A stretch of DNA of 64,000 nt from Thermorudis peleae (GTDB lineage Bacteria > Chloroflexota > Chloroflexia > Thermomicrobiales > Thermomicrobiaceae). Shown here piece by piece: positions 51,924 to 61,137 of the stretch. The position numbers and the translations under genes were made by a program. The notes under the pieces are model-generated. The model had not been told where the DNA came from. It did not search any database and worked only from the letters and a program-made list of their open reading frames with translations. Location of the stretch: NCBI RefSeq assembly GCF_000744775.1, contig NZ_JQMP01000004.1, forward strand, positions 1 to 64,000, given 5' to 3'. Positions within the stretch are counted from its first letter, which is position 1; the number at the start of each line of letters is the position of its first letter.

Positions 51924-52130
51924 ATGGACAGGTCAGAAGCAAGCACACCACTTCCGGCTGAATTACTCGAAATCCTTGCTTGTCCTGCGTGTAAAGCACC
52001 AGTTCGCCAGGAAGGCAACCGCATCGTTTGCACCCGCTGTGGACGGCGCTATCCGATCGAAGATGATATCCCTATTTTGTTAATCGATGCGGCAGAGCTT
52101 CCGCCACAGCCGATGGCACCATCATCGTGA
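51924..52130 (+). CDS. Trm112/UPF0434-like zinc-ribbon protein
   Basis: A 68-residue protein. [19 protein letters not shown] and [20 protein letters not shown] form the Trm112-like fold with two CxxC pairs. ATG at 51924 follows AAGGAG. Bacterial members are small, stable zinc proteins, and some may activate methyltransferases. It ends just before ruvB. Confidence 0.85.
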   Translation: MDRSEASTPLPAELLEILACPACKAPVRQEGNRIVCTRCGRRYPIEDDIPILLIDAAELPPQPMAPSS

Positions 52131-52200
52131 ACTTCTGTTGACAAATACTATCCTTGTAGTGATCGTTCGAACTGTGATGTCACACGAAGCGAAGGAACCG

Positions 52201-53268
52201 ATGGAAACGCGTATCGTCTCAGGCCGCCAACGCGATGAAGAGCAATCGCTTGAGCAGAGCGTGCGGCCACGGCGACTTGCTGAGTACATTGGGCAAGACC
52301 AAATTAAAGAGAGCTTAAGCATCGCTATTCGGGCAGCCCAAGAGCGTGGAGAGCCACTTGACCATGTGCTGTTCTACGGGCCACCCGGACTGGGCAAAAC
52401 AACCCTCGCTGGTATCATTGCAGCTGAAATGGGCGTTAACTTACGGATTACAACTGGCCCGGCAATTGAACGTCCGGGGGATCTGGTCTCAATCTTGACC
52501 AATCTTCGCCCAGGTGACGTGTTGTTTATCGACGAAATTCACCGTCTCAATCGACTTGTTGAAGAAGTCCTGTACCCAGCGATGGAGGATTTTGCTGTTG
52601 ATATCGTGATTGGCAAAGGACCAAGTGCGCGCAGCATGCGCTTAACGCTGCCGCGCTTTACCCTGGTTGGCGCGACAACGAGGCTGGCGCTGCTCACCTC
52701 GCCGCTCCGCGATCGCTTTGGAGCTATCTACCGCCTTGACTTCTACCCGGTTGAAGCGCTCGTTCAGATTCTTGACCGCGCAGCGCAGATTTTTCATATC
52801 GACCTTACACCAGACGGTGCACGAGAAATTGCCCGGCGTTCTCGAGGCACACCCCGCATTGCTCTCCGGTTGCTTCGCCGGGTTCGCGATTACGCCCAAG
52901 TCCGGGCAAACGGACAAATCACGCAGCACGTTGCACAAGAAGCACTCCGCCTCCTCGCAATTGATGCCCAAGGGCTTGATGAAGTCGATCGCCACATCCT
53001 CCGCACGATCATCGAAAAGTTTGATGGTGGTCCAGTTGGCATTCAGACGCTTGCCGCTGCAACAAGTGAAGAAATTGACACGATTATGGATGTCTACGAA
53101 CCATATCTCCTGCAACTTGGGTTCATTCAACGTACCCCGCGAGGGCGTATTGCGACGCGACGAGCCTATAGCCATCTGGGGATACCGTATCCCGCCGAGC
53201 GTGAGGCAGTTCAAGCTGCGTTGTTCGCGCTTGACAATGAGCGTGAAGGAGCTGATCCTGAACAATGA
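52201..53268 (+). CDS. ruvB: Holliday junction branch migration ATPase RuvB
   Basis: A 355-residue AAA+ motor. [16 protein letters not shown] opens the domain, Walker A is [10 protein letters not shown], Walker B is [11 protein letters not shown], sensor 1 is LVGATTR, and the arginine finger region SPLRDRFG follows. The winged-helix C-terminus ends with [16 protein letters not shown] at 52201 with GAAGGA upstream is preferred, and ATG 52177 is an alternative. Neither ruvA nor ruvC lies beside it. Confidence 0.96.
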   Translation: METRIVSGRQRDEEQSLEQSVRPRRLAEYIGQDQIKESLSIAIRAAQERGEPLDHVLFYGPPGLGKTTLAGIIAAEMGVNLRITTGPAIERPGDLVSILTNLRPGDVLFIDEIHRLNRLVEEVLYPAMEDFAVDIVIGKGPSARSMRLTLPRFTLVGATTRLALLTSPLRDRFGAIYRLDFYPVEALVQILDRAAQIFHIDLTPDGAREIARRSRGTPRIALRLLRRVRDYAQVRANGQITQHVAQEALRLLAIDAQGLDEVDRHILRTIIEKFDGGPVGIQTLAAATSEEIDTIMDVYEPYLLQLGFIQRTPRGRIATRRAYSHLGIPYPAEREAVQAALFALDNEREGADPEQ

Positions 53269-54329
53269 CTGAGCCACGAGCTGATGAACCAATTCGCATG
53301 GAAGACTATGATTACGAACTTCCCCCTGAACTCATCGCGCAGGAACCCATCGAACCACGCGATGCAGCTCGACTAATGGTCATTGAGCGCAAAACCGGAA
53401 CAATTCAGCATCGCCGATTTTGGGAAATTGGCCAATTTCTCAATGCTGGTGATTTGCTTGTCGTGAATGATTCGCGAGTGCTTCCTGCGCGGCTCTACGG
53501 TCAACGAGCAACCGGTGGCAAAGTCGAAATCCTGCTGCTCCATGTCGGCGAACGCCTCGAAGAATGGGAAGCACTCGCACGGCCGGCGCGGCGTCTGCGC
53601 CCTGGCGAAATCATTACCATCTTCCCACGTGAAGAGAGTACAGCTGAGCCGCAGCCAATCCGTATTCTGGAAAACCTCGGCGGCGGCCGCGTTCGCGTTG
53701 AGTTTTCTCGCTCGCTTATTGATCGGCTCGAAGCGTACGGGCATGTGCCATTGCCGCCATATATTCATCAACCGCTCCGCGATCCAGAGCGATACCAGAC
53801 GGTGTACGCCCAGCATCCCGGTTCCGTTGCAGCACCAACTGCAGGCCTCCACTTCACACCGCGACTCCTAGAGCAACTGCAAGCGCAGGGAGTTGGACTG
53901 GCACGGGTGACGCTACATGTCGCACTCGGCACGTTCAAGCCGGTGCATGTCGAAGATGCACGGCAGCATGAGATGCACGCAGAATGGTATCGGGTACCAA
54001 GTGAAACACTGGCAGCGATTCGCACTGCGAAAGCGAGTGGGCACCGGGTCGTTGCTGTCGGTACGACATCGGCACGAACACTCGAATCTATTGCAGAGCG
54101 GATCGGCGAAACCAGAGACATTGCCGGATGGGCCTCGCTTTATATTTACCCGGGATATCAGTGGCGTGTTGTGGACGCGCTCATTACGAATTTCCACTTG
54201 CCACGCAGCACGTTGATGTTGCTTGTCAGCAGTTTTGCTGGGAGAGAACTCATCCTTCGAGCTTATCGGGAAGCGGTTGCTGAACGTTATCGGTTCTATA
54301 GCTTTGGCGATGCCATGCTCATTCTCTAA
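53265..54329 (+). CDS. queA: S-adenosylmethionine:tRNA ribosyltransferase-isomerase
   Basis: A 354-residue enzyme of queuosine synthesis. [48 protein letters not shown] and [19 protein letters not shown] are family motifs in order. The start overlaps the ruvB stop as ATGA. The ruvB-queA linkage is widespread. tgt is not in the window. Confidence 0.96.
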   Translation: MTEPRADEPIRMEDYDYELPPELIAQEPIEPRDAARLMVIERKTGTIQHRRFWEIGQFLNAGDLLVVNDSRVLPARLYGQRATGGKVEILLLHVGERLEEWEALARPARRLRPGEIITIFPREESTAEPQPIRILENLGGGRVRVEFSRSLIDRLEAYGHVPLPPYIHQPLRDPERYQTVYAQHPGSVAAPTAGLHFTPRLLEQLQAQGVGLARVTLHVALGTFKPVHVEDARQHEMHAEWYRVPSETLAAIRTAKASGHRVVAVGTTSARTLESIAERIGETRDIAGWASLYIYPGYQWRVVDALITNFHLPRSTLMLLVSSFAGRELILRAYREAVAERYRFYSFGDAMLIL

Positions 54330-54462
54330 AGCCTCAGCATCGAGTAAGATCGTACCGAGCAGGCGCAGGCAGACGACGCGGCATCGCAAGTTTCACGCGA
54401 CAACCACCCCATATTGAGGGTGAATGTGATGTCGGGCAGGGAGTAGGGAGAGGAGCAGATCA

Positions 54463-56064
54463 ATGGCACGGTCAACCGTGCTTGATGCCGCAGGAGTCCA
54501 TCCAGCGCTTGTCCACCTTGGCCAAACCCACCGTAACCTTTCGCCAGCACAGCTTTATGAGCACGCTATCCATCGGGGCGAAGCCCAGCTTTCCACCGAT
54601 GGAACTCTCGTCTGCTTGACAGGCACACGAACAGGTCGTTCGCCCAAAGACAAGTTCCTCGTCGCGGACACGACGACGGCAGAAACGGTTTGGTGGGGCG
54701 GCAACCAAGCGATTGAACCCGAACGATTCCACGCGATTTTGCAGCGTGTCGCGGCTTACCTCCAGGGACGCGACGTGTTCGTTCAAGACCTTGTCGTCGG
54801 AGCAGATCCACACTACCGGCGAGTCGTACGCGTGGTAACAGAGTTCGCATGGCATAACCTTTTTGCCCACAACTTATTTATTCGGCCAGCAAGGCGAAGA
54901 AGGCAGCCAATCACACCAGACCTTACCGTGATTTGTGTCCCAAACTTCCGCGCCAACCCAACGATTGACGGTACCCGTTCAGAAGCGTTCATCCTCCTCA
55001 ACCTCAGTGAAGGAATCATTCTGATTGGTGGCACCGCGTACGCAGGCGAAATCAAGAAATCCGTCTTTACGGCCATGAACTATTACCTCCCCCAGCAGGG
55101 GGTGCTCAGCATGCACTGTTCCGCGAACGTCGGGCCTACCGGCAACGATACTGCCCTCTTCTTCGGCCTCTCAGGGACAGGAAAAACCTCGCTTTCAACT
55201 GATCCGCAGCGACCAATGGTTGGTGATGACGAACACGGATGGTCAGATTCCGGGATTTTCAATCTCGAAGGTGGCTGCTACGCGAAAACGATTCGCATTC
55301 GGGAGGAATCCGAGCCAGTCATCTATGCTGCCGCCCGACGCTTTGGAACAGTGCTTGAGAACGTTGTCCTTGATCCAGACTCGCGCCAAGTCGATTTCGA
55401 TAGTGACGCAATTACCGAGAATACCCGCGCCGCCTATCCCATTGAGTTTGTCCAACCGCATGTACCAGGCGGACAAGCACCACACCCCCGGACGATTTTC
55501 TTCCTGACGGCTGATGCCTTTGGGGTGCTGCCGCCGATTAGCCAGCTTACTGAAGAACAAGCCCTCTACTATTTCCTTTCTGGATACACAGCGAAAGTTG
55601 CAGGAACAGAAGTTGGCTTAACTGCTCCTCAGGCAACGTTTAGCACCTGTTTCGGCGCACCATTCTTAGCCCTCCCCCCGGCGGTGTATGCGCAGCAACT
55701 CGGCGAACGCATTCGCCGGCATGGTGCAACAGTCTGGCTTGTCAATACGGGATGGACTGGCGGACCCTATGGCATCGGGCAGCGCATCCCGATTGCCTAT
55801 ACACGTGCGATGATCCACGCCGTTCTCCAAGGCGAGCTTGACACAGTGCCAAAGCATGAACATCCAGTTTTTCGTGTCCTGGTTCCAGAGCACTGCCCTG
55901 GAGTACCTTCCCACCTCCTCGATCCACGGGCGACGTGGGAAGCAGCCGAGGCTTATGACCGACAAGCCCAAGCTCTTGCCCACATGTTTCAGGAAAACTT
56001 CCGGCAATTTGCGGGGACCGTGGATCCTGAGATTAGCACAGCGGGCCCTGTTCTCGGTGCATGA
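54463..56064 (+). CDS. pckA: Phosphoenolpyruvate carboxykinase (ATP)
   Basis: A 533-residue gluconeogenic enzyme. Visible are CLTGTRTGRSPKDKFLVAD, MHCSANVG, the kinase Walker A GLSGTGKTSLSTDP, the metal-binding VGDDEHGWSDSGIFNLEGG and ENTRAAYPIEFV. TVWLVNTGWTGGPYG is the late conserved region. ATG at 54463 has an AGGAG site upstream. It converts oxaloacetate to PEP. A phosphatase gene follows after 6 bp. Confidence 0.96.
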   Translation: MARSTVLDAAGVHPALVHLGQTHRNLSPAQLYEHAIHRGEAQLSTDGTLVCLTGTRTGRSPKDKFLVADTTTAETVWWGGNQAIEPERFHAILQRVAAYLQGRDVFVQDLVVGADPHYRRVVRVVTEFAWHNLFAHNLFIRPARRRRQPITPDLTVICVPNFRANPTIDGTRSEAFILLNLSEGIILIGGTAYAGEIKKSVFTAMNYYLPQQGVLSMHCSANVGPTGNDTALFFGLSGTGKTSLSTDPQRPMVGDDEHGWSDSGIFNLEGGCYAKTIRIREESEPVIYAAARRFGTVLENVVLDPDSRQVDFDSDAITENTRAAYPIEFVQPHVPGGQAPHPRTIFFLTADAFGVLPPISQLTEEQALYYFLSGYTAKVAGTEVGLTAPQATFSTCFGAPFLALPPAVYAQQLGERIRRHGATVWLVNTGWTGGPYGIGQRIPIAYTRAMIHAVLQGELDTVPKHEHPVFRVLVPEHCPGVPSHLLDPRATWEAAEAYDRQAQALAHMFQENFRQFAGTVDPEISTAGPVLGA

Positions 56065-56070
56065 ATCACA

Positions 56071-56736
56071 ATGGTCGTCCTGCTGCTTGTTCGCCACGGT
56101 GAGACGGTCGCCAACAGCGAACGGCGCATCCAAGGGCAACTCGATGAGCCGCTCAGCCCCACTGGCCGGGCACAGGCCATGGCGTTAGCTGAGCGGCTCG
56201 CAGCTGTTACCCTTCACCGCTGTATTGCAAGCGACCTCTCGCGCGCTGTCGAAACGGCTGCGTTGCTTACGCGCCCGCATCGTATCCCGGTCGAGCAAGA
56301 TAGCCGCTTGCGCGAGATTCACTATGGCATTTTACAGGGGCGAACATTTGCCGAGGCACAGGAACTTGTTGGTCAAGACCGCTGGCCTGATCGAACGCGG
56401 GTACCAGCTGCGATCCGAGCGAATCCACCTGGCGGGGAATCAGAACAGGCAGTGATCGCTCGTCTTCAGTCCTTTCTGCATGATCTGCAGCAGACGATCG
56501 CAAGTGCTCCGAATGACGAGATCATGTTGATCGTCGCCCATGGCGGATCACTTCGTTATCTTCTTTGTCTCCTTCTTGCACTCCCGGCTCGGGCAGCCGA
56601 TGCCTTTCCCTTTGCGAATTGTGCGCTCACGTGTGTTCGCTGGCAGCCTGGGCAACCGGCTCAGTTGCTGACCCACAATGACTGCTGCCACCTTCACAAT
56701 GGGAAAGCCGCCCAAGAACTCCTTGGGCGGCTCTGA
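56071..56736 (+). CDS. Histidine phosphatase family protein
   Basis: A 221-residue phosphoglycerate-mutase-like enzyme. The catalytic His is in LLLVRHGETVANSERR. The RxxxT/ET block reads SDLSRAVETAAL, EIHYGILQGRTF follows, and the second His is in MLIVAHGGSLRYLL. Members include alpha-ribazole and sugar phosphatases. The substrate is not evident. Its last codons form an 11-bp hairpin (56706-56732). Confidence 0.9.
   Translation: MVVLLLVRHGETVANSERRIQGQLDEPLSPTGRAQAMALAERLAAVTLHRCIASDLSRAVETAALLTRPHRIPVEQDSRLREIHYGILQGRTFAEAQELVGQDRWPDRTRVPAAIRANPPGGESEQAVIARLQSFLHDLQQTIASAPNDEIMLIVAHGGSLRYLLCLLLALPARAADAFPFANCALTCVRWQPGQPAQLLTHNDCCHLHNGKAAQELLGRL
56706..56732. terminator. Hairpin at the 3' end of the phosphatase gene
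   Basis: AGCCGCCCAAG (56706-56716) and CTTGGGCGGCT (56722-56732) form a perfect stem inside the last codons of the phosphatase gene, 33 bp before the end of the convergent SSAP-like gene. There is no T-run, so a role in ending transcripts from either side is only possible. Confidence 0.45.
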
Positions 56737-56764
56737 ACGCTGTGCTGTCGTCAACACGCACGCG

Positions 56765-57337
56765 TTACGCAGGGCGCCGCTGCAGTTCGCGATCTTGCCG
56801 CTGCAATGTGTTGATCAATTCCGAAGCCATCCGCCGATCGAGTTCTTCCAGAGAGCGGCCGTACAATTCACGTGCCCGCGCATCGAGATCTTCGTCAGAG
56901 ATGCCAGCAGCCCGAGCAATAGTGCGCAGGTACGACATCTGGCGCTCGGTTGCGGCCTGGCCACGCCGGCCGACAGGGGAATCGACCACACGACGCTCGG
57001 CAGCGCCAAACTCAAAGTCAGGGCAGAACTGTGTGCCGTAGCCAAGGGCTGCGAGTGCACGGCCGAGCGCTTTCGTCTCGGCCTTTTCCAGGTAATCCTG
57101 GAAATCGTCGGCAGTTTCACTGCCCCATCCAGTCGCCGAACCGCCGCCAGGGATCTTCACGCGAGCGCGAAAGACCGCAACACCATCGCGATGCTCGACG
57201 AGCTCGGTGTCGATCTCCCCATCCGGATGCTCGGTTCGGAACCAGAGCAGACGCCACTTGACTTCCAGGTAGTCGCCACCGCCGACCTTGGTCAGGTACT
57301 TACTAGGATCAAATGCTGGACGTTCAGGTCGATCCAT
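56765..57337 (-). CDS. Rad52/Sak-like single-strand annealing protein homologue
   Basis: A 190-residue protein. The N-terminal domain reads YLEVKWRLLWFRTEHPDGEI, then FRARVKIPGGGSATGWGSE and the diagnostic DFQDYLEKAETKALGRALAA with LGYGTQF. This pattern recalls Rad52/22-type single-strand annealing proteins of phages and some chromosomes. A linker leads to a C-terminal helical region (ATERQMSYLRTIARAAGISD onwards) also found in such proteins. It would anneal ssDNA in recombination or repair. It is divergent from dnaN, 148 bp away. No other phage gene is near. Confidence 0.7.
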   Translation of the reverse strand: MDRPERPAFDPSKYLTKVGGGDYLEVKWRLLWFRTEHPDGEIDTELVEHRDGVAVFRARVKIPGGGSATGWGSETADDFQDYLEKAETKALGRALAALGYGTQFCPDFEFGAAERRVVDSPVGRRGQAATERQMSYLRTIARAAGISDEDLDARARELYGRSLEELDRRMASELINTLQRQDRELQRRPA

Positions 57338-57437
57338 GAGAGAAACTCCTCTCAGAGTTGAACATCATTTCCAGATCAAGTGTAGCATATCAACCGATTG
57401 ACGCCAATGGCGAGGCACTGGAGCGTCACGCACGTCA

Positions 57438-57446
57438 TGCTATAAT
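57438..57446 (+). promoter_or_regulatory. Extended -10 promoter of dnaN
   Basis: TG-C-TATAAT at 57438-57446 is a perfect extended -10 element, 39 bp upstream of the dnaN start codon. No strong -35 lies 17 bp upstream, as is usual for extended -10 promoters. Confidence 0.6.
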
Positions 57447-57485
57447 GCTGACAAAGAGTGTCCGTACACGAGAGGGGAGACGATC

Positions 57486-58622
57486 GTGCAGCTCACCTGC
57501 GACCAAGTTGAACTGCAAAAAGCATTGAGCCAAGTTAGTCGGGCTGTTGCGAAGAAATCGACCCTCCCAGTCTTAACAAACGTCCTCCTAGACGCCTATG
57601 AGGATACCCTGCAGCTGAGCGCGACTAACCTCGAAATTGCGATGACGATCAGCATCCCGGCTACGGTCGTTCAAGGGGGACAGTTAACCATTCGCGCTGA
57701 TGTCTTTAGCGACTTTGTCAACACCCTGCCCAAAGATTCTATCTCCATGGAAACGACTGATCCGCTAACGCTTGCCATCAGCTGCGGCAAAGTGAAAGCC
57801 TCAATTAAAGGGCTTTCCCCCGATGATTTCCCTACACTGCCAACGTTTGGTGACCAGCAAGCAACAGCACGCATCCCCGGTGAATTGTTCAAAGAGATGG
57901 TTGGCCAAGTTTCATTTGCGGCAGCAACCGATGACAGTCGGCCTGTGCTTGCTGGTGTTTACCTTGAATTTCAAGGCACGACCGTGACTCTTGCGGCAGC
58001 TGACGGCTTTCGTCTCTCCGTGCGTGAAGCCGAACTCGACGAACCAGCAGCAGACAACCTCGCCGTCATCGTACCAGCCCGTTCCTTGAACGAACTGGCG
58101 CGCAGCGTCGATGATAGCGACGTTGTTGAACTACTCGTTACCCCAAGCCGCAGTCAACTACTCGCGCGCGTTGGCCGTCTCGAGTTCCTTACCCGTTTAA
58201 TTGACGGACATTTCCCTGAATTCCGACAAATTATCCCGAAAACCTGGAACACCCGCGTCATTACTGGGCGGGATGACTTTTTCACGGCAGCTCGACGAGC
58301 CCGGATTTTTGCTCAGGCCAATAATGATGTAGTGCGCCTTCAGCTTGTGCCCGGTGATAGCGAACTCGACCCGGGACTGTTAATCGTTTCGGCCGAGGCA
58401 AGCGAGACAGGAGAAAATGAAGACCTGCTCACCGCCCGTGTCGAAGGCCCCAAAGCACAAATTGCCTTTAATGGACGCTATCTTCTTGAAATCCTTTCGG
58501 CTATCAAAACACCTGAAATCGCCTTTGAGATGACAACCCCAAACGCTGCTGGTGTCTTTCGTCCGGTCGGTGATAGTTCCTTTGTCCATGTGATTATGCC
58601 GATGGTGCTTGGCACACTCTAA
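57486..58622 (+). CDS. dnaN: DNA polymerase III beta subunit (sliding clamp)
   Basis: A 378-residue clamp protein. The GTG start at 57486 follows GAGAGGGGAG. LQKALSQVSRAVAKKSTLPVLTNV, NLEIAMTISIPATV, FAAATDDSRPVLAGVY and the C-terminal SSFVHVIMPMVL match DnaN through its three repeats. It tethers the polymerase encoded by dnaE elsewhere in the window. dnaA is not upstream. A SSAP-like gene occupies that side instead. Confidence 0.96.
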   Translation: MQLTCDQVELQKALSQVSRAVAKKSTLPVLTNVLLDAYEDTLQLSATNLEIAMTISIPATVVQGGQLTIRADVFSDFVNTLPKDSISMETTDPLTLAISCGKVKASIKGLSPDDFPTLPTFGDQQATARIPGELFKEMVGQVSFAAATDDSRPVLAGVYLEFQGTTVTLAAADGFRLSVREAELDEPAADNLAVIVPARSLNELARSVDDSDVVELLVTPSRSQLLARVGRLEFLTRLIDGHFPEFRQIIPKTWNTRVITGRDDFFTAARRARIFAQANNDVVRLQLVPGDSELDPGLLIVSAEASETGENEDLLTARVEGPKAQIAFNGRYLLEILSAIKTPEIAFEMTTPNAAGVFRPVGDSSFVHVIMPMVLGTL

Positions 58623-58650
58623 AGCCAGATACCGTAATGCTCCAGGGATG

Positions 58651-58678
58651 CGTTGCGATCATTGTAATGATCGCAACG
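58651..58678. repeat. Perfect palindrome between dnaN and recF
   Basis: CGTTGCGATCATT (58651-58663) and AATGATCGCAACG (58666-58678) form a 13-bp perfect stem with a 2-nt centre. It lies in the 101-bp gap between dnaN and recF. It may reduce read-through, mark an RNA processing site or bind a dimeric protein. No T-run follows. Confidence 0.7.
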
Positions 58679-58723
58679 AGTTGGCATGCTTGACACAGCG
58701 CAACGCGCTGAGCGGAGGTAACC

Positions 58724-59953
58724 GTGTACCTCACCCACCTCCATTTGGAGGAGTTTCGTTGCTTTCACCGACTTGATCTCTCTCTTCCTCCGGAGGGGAT
58801 TCGGCTGATCGGTCACAATGGAGCAGGGAAGACCTCAGTACTCGAAGCACTCTACGTGCTTGCCACCTTCCGCTCATTTCGCACAAGTACGGAACGGCAG
58901 CTTATTCATCGAGACAGTGGGCGCGACCTCGGGGTGCAGCCATACGCTCGCCTTGTCGCTCAGTTGCTGACTGAGGAAGGTGATCGCCAAACACTCGAAG
59001 TGACGATTACGATCGATGAAGACAGTGGTACAGCCCGCAAGCGTGCGAAGATCGACGGCACTCCGCGACGGGCAACTGATGCGGTTGGTACGCTGCGTGT
59101 TGTGTTGTTCTCCCCCGAAGATCTTGACCTTGTCCTCGGTTCACCTTCACTGCGACGGCGCTATCTCGACATCACCCTCTCCCAAATCGACCGGCTCTAT
59201 CTCCAGGCGTTGAGTCGCTATCACCGCATTTTGGAACAACGGAATAGCTTACTCAAACATCTTGCTACGCACGGAAACAACAGCCGCACCCTAGCAGAAC
59301 AACTTGCCTTTTGGGATGAGCAACTTGTCGTGCACGGGAGCTACATTATTGCCACGCGCATCCAGTACATAGCACAACTCTCGCGCGCTGCACAGCGTGC
59401 CTTTCGCGCGCTTAGCCGGAACCAGCAGGAGTTTTCACTTCGCTATCACGCATCGCTTCCGTTGCCACCGCCTGTTCTTGAGCAATTGAGTGTGCTGGAT
59501 CGAGAAGACGCACAAGCAACACTTTCTCCGCGCTACAGCGCATTCTTACAGCAGATGCGGGCTGATGAACTTCGACGTGGCGTCACGCTCGCTGGGCCGC
59601 ATCGGGATGACCTGCAATTTCTTCTCGCTGGCGAACCACTCGCCGACTACGGATCTCGTGGGATCCAGCGACTCGCAGTGGTTGCGACGAAACTTGCTGA
59701 AATTGAGCTCGTGTTCGCAGCGACACAAGAATATCCGGTTCTGCTGCTCGACGACGTGCTTTCCGAGCTTGATCCCATCAACCAAAACACTCTCCTCGAA
59801 GCACTCGCGCCCTTACCAGCGCAGCGCATTATTACCGCAGTCAGCAGTGCAGCCCTCAATCATCCGGCACTTGCCGCACTTCCCTGCTGGACTGTTACCG
59901 TCGATGCAGCCTCATCGCCACACCTTATCCAAGACGTTGTCGATATGCGGTAA
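58724..59953 (+). CDS. recF: DNA replication and repair protein RecF
   Basis: A 409-residue SMC-like ATPase. LTHLHLEEFRCFHRLDLSLP opens the protein, Walker A is GHNGAGKTSVLEALY, FSPEDLDLVLGSPSLRRRYL is the RecF-specific block, the signature motif reads YGSRGIQRLAVVATKLAEIE, and Walker B is VLLLDDVLSELD. The GTG start at 58724 has GGAGGT upstream. It loads RecA at gaps with RecO and RecR. Confidence 0.95.
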   Translation: MYLTHLHLEEFRCFHRLDLSLPPEGIRLIGHNGAGKTSVLEALYVLATFRSFRTSTERQLIHRDSGRDLGVQPYARLVAQLLTEEGDRQTLEVTITIDEDSGTARKRAKIDGTPRRATDAVGTLRVVLFSPEDLDLVLGSPSLRRRYLDITLSQIDRLYLQALSRYHRILEQRNSLLKHLATHGNNSRTLAEQLAFWDEQLVVHGSYIIATRIQYIAQLSRAAQRAFRALSRNQQEFSLRYHASLPLPPPVLEQLSVLDREDAQATLSPRYSAFLQQMRADELRRGVTLAGPHRDDLQFLLAGEPLADYGSRGIQRLAVVATKLAEIELVFAATQEYPVLLLDDVLSELDPINQNTLLEALAPLPAQRIITAVSSAALNHPALAALPCWTVTVDAASSPHLIQDVVDMR

Positions 59954-59994
59954 GACGGCGCCATGAAAGGCCTGTGAATGCATGCACAATCCTC

Positions 59995-60023
59995 GTGACA
60001 GGACAAACAGTTACGGGTAGGAT
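59995..60023 (+). promoter_or_regulatory. Putative promoter of the cytochrome oxidase operon
   Basis: GTGACA (59995-60000) and TAGGAT (60018-60023) are separated by exactly 17 bp, 60 bp upstream of the ctaC start codon. Confidence 0.5.
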
Positions 60024-60083
60024 ATAGGAGGTGGCCAGTTGGCCCCGTGGCTAGGCGGCGTCGTACGTGTAGTGAGGAGCGCG

Positions 60084-61121
60084 ATGAAAAGCCAAGCAGT
60101 ATGGCGATGGCTACGTCAAGCGTCCATCATTGGGGCGGTAGCCTTAGCAGCGGCAGGCTGCGGTGTCGTCGGGCGAGGGCCAGCGTCAACGGCGTTGCCG
60201 GCTGGCGACAACGCCAAGACCATCTGGGACATGTTTATCTGGATCTTTTGGATTTCCGTTCTCGTCTTCCTGGTTGTCGCAGTAGTGCTTACGATCGCCT
60301 TGATTCGCTTCCGCGAGCGGCCTGGCGAGACACGGTTACCCCGACAAATTCACGGGAATACCAGACTTGAAATTGCCTGGACGCTTGTCCCGGTAGTTAT
60401 CCTCGCGGTGATTGCCGTGCCAACGATTTCCAACATCTTCGCGTTCGATCGTGATCCAGGCCCCAATGCCATTAAAGTGAAAGTCATTGGCCACCAGTGG
60501 TGGTGGGAGTTCCAGTATCCCGATTACAATATTGTTACCGCTGACGATCTTCATATCGTGGTGAACCGCCCAGTTCTGCTTGAAATGACCTCAGCCGATG
60601 TAATTCATAGCTTCTGGCCACCGGAACTCTCAGGGAAGCGTGATGCGATCCCAGGGAAAACCAATCTCTGGTCATTCACGCCGCTGAAGACTGGAGAATA
60701 CCAAGGGCAATGCGCCCAATTCTGTGGCGACCAGCATGCGAATATGCGCTTCCGCGTTATTGTGCAAACACAGGAAGAATTCGATGCCTGGGTCAAGCAA
60801 CAGCAACAGCCAGCGGCTGATGTCAGCAATAACCCCCTCGCAGTCAAAGGTCAGCAGATATTCTTTACGCCCAGTAATGGCTGCATCGGCTGCCACATGA
60901 TCAATGGCACCCAGGCACAGGGTAAAGTTGGACCAAACCTGACGCACTTTGGGAGCCGTGATATCATTGCAGGTGGGATACTGACAAATACACCGGAAAA
61001 CCTCAGTAAATGGCTGACTGACCCGCAAGCAGTCAAACCTGGAGCGAAGATGGTACTCCCGCGCAAGCTGACGCCGGATGAAGTGCAGGCCCTCGTCGCA
61101 TACCTCGAGAGCCTAAAGTGA
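60084..61121 (+). CDS. ctaC: Cytochrome c oxidase subunit II with fused cytochrome c
   Basis: A 345-residue protein. ATG at 60084 follows GAGGAG, and the frame opens earlier without a ribosome site. An N-terminal lipobox (LAAAGC, Cys26) precedes two membrane helices. The CuA site is CAQFCGDQHANM with the upstream His in VIHSFWPP, and GHQWWWEFQYPDY is the aromatic electron entry. A C-terminal cytochrome c domain follows with CIGCH and the Met in AKMVLPRKL. It accepts electrons and passes them to subunit I. Confidence 0.95.
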   Translation: MKSQAVWRWLRQASIIGAVALAAAGCGVVGRGPASTALPAGDNAKTIWDMFIWIFWISVLVFLVVAVVLTIALIRFRERPGETRLPRQIHGNTRLEIAWTLVPVVILAVIAVPTISNIFAFDRDPGPNAIKVKVIGHQWWWEFQYPDYNIVTADDLHIVVNRPVLLEMTSADVIHSFWPPELSGKRDAIPGKTNLWSFTPLKTGEYQGQCAQFCGDQHANMRFRVIVQTQEEFDAWVKQQQQPAADVSNNPLAVKGQQIFFTPSNGCIGCHMINGTQAQGKVGPNLTHFGSRDIIAGGILTNTPENLSKWLTDPQAVKPGAKMVLPRKLTPDEVQALVAYLESLK

Positions 61122-61137
61122 GGGGATGGAGGATTCC

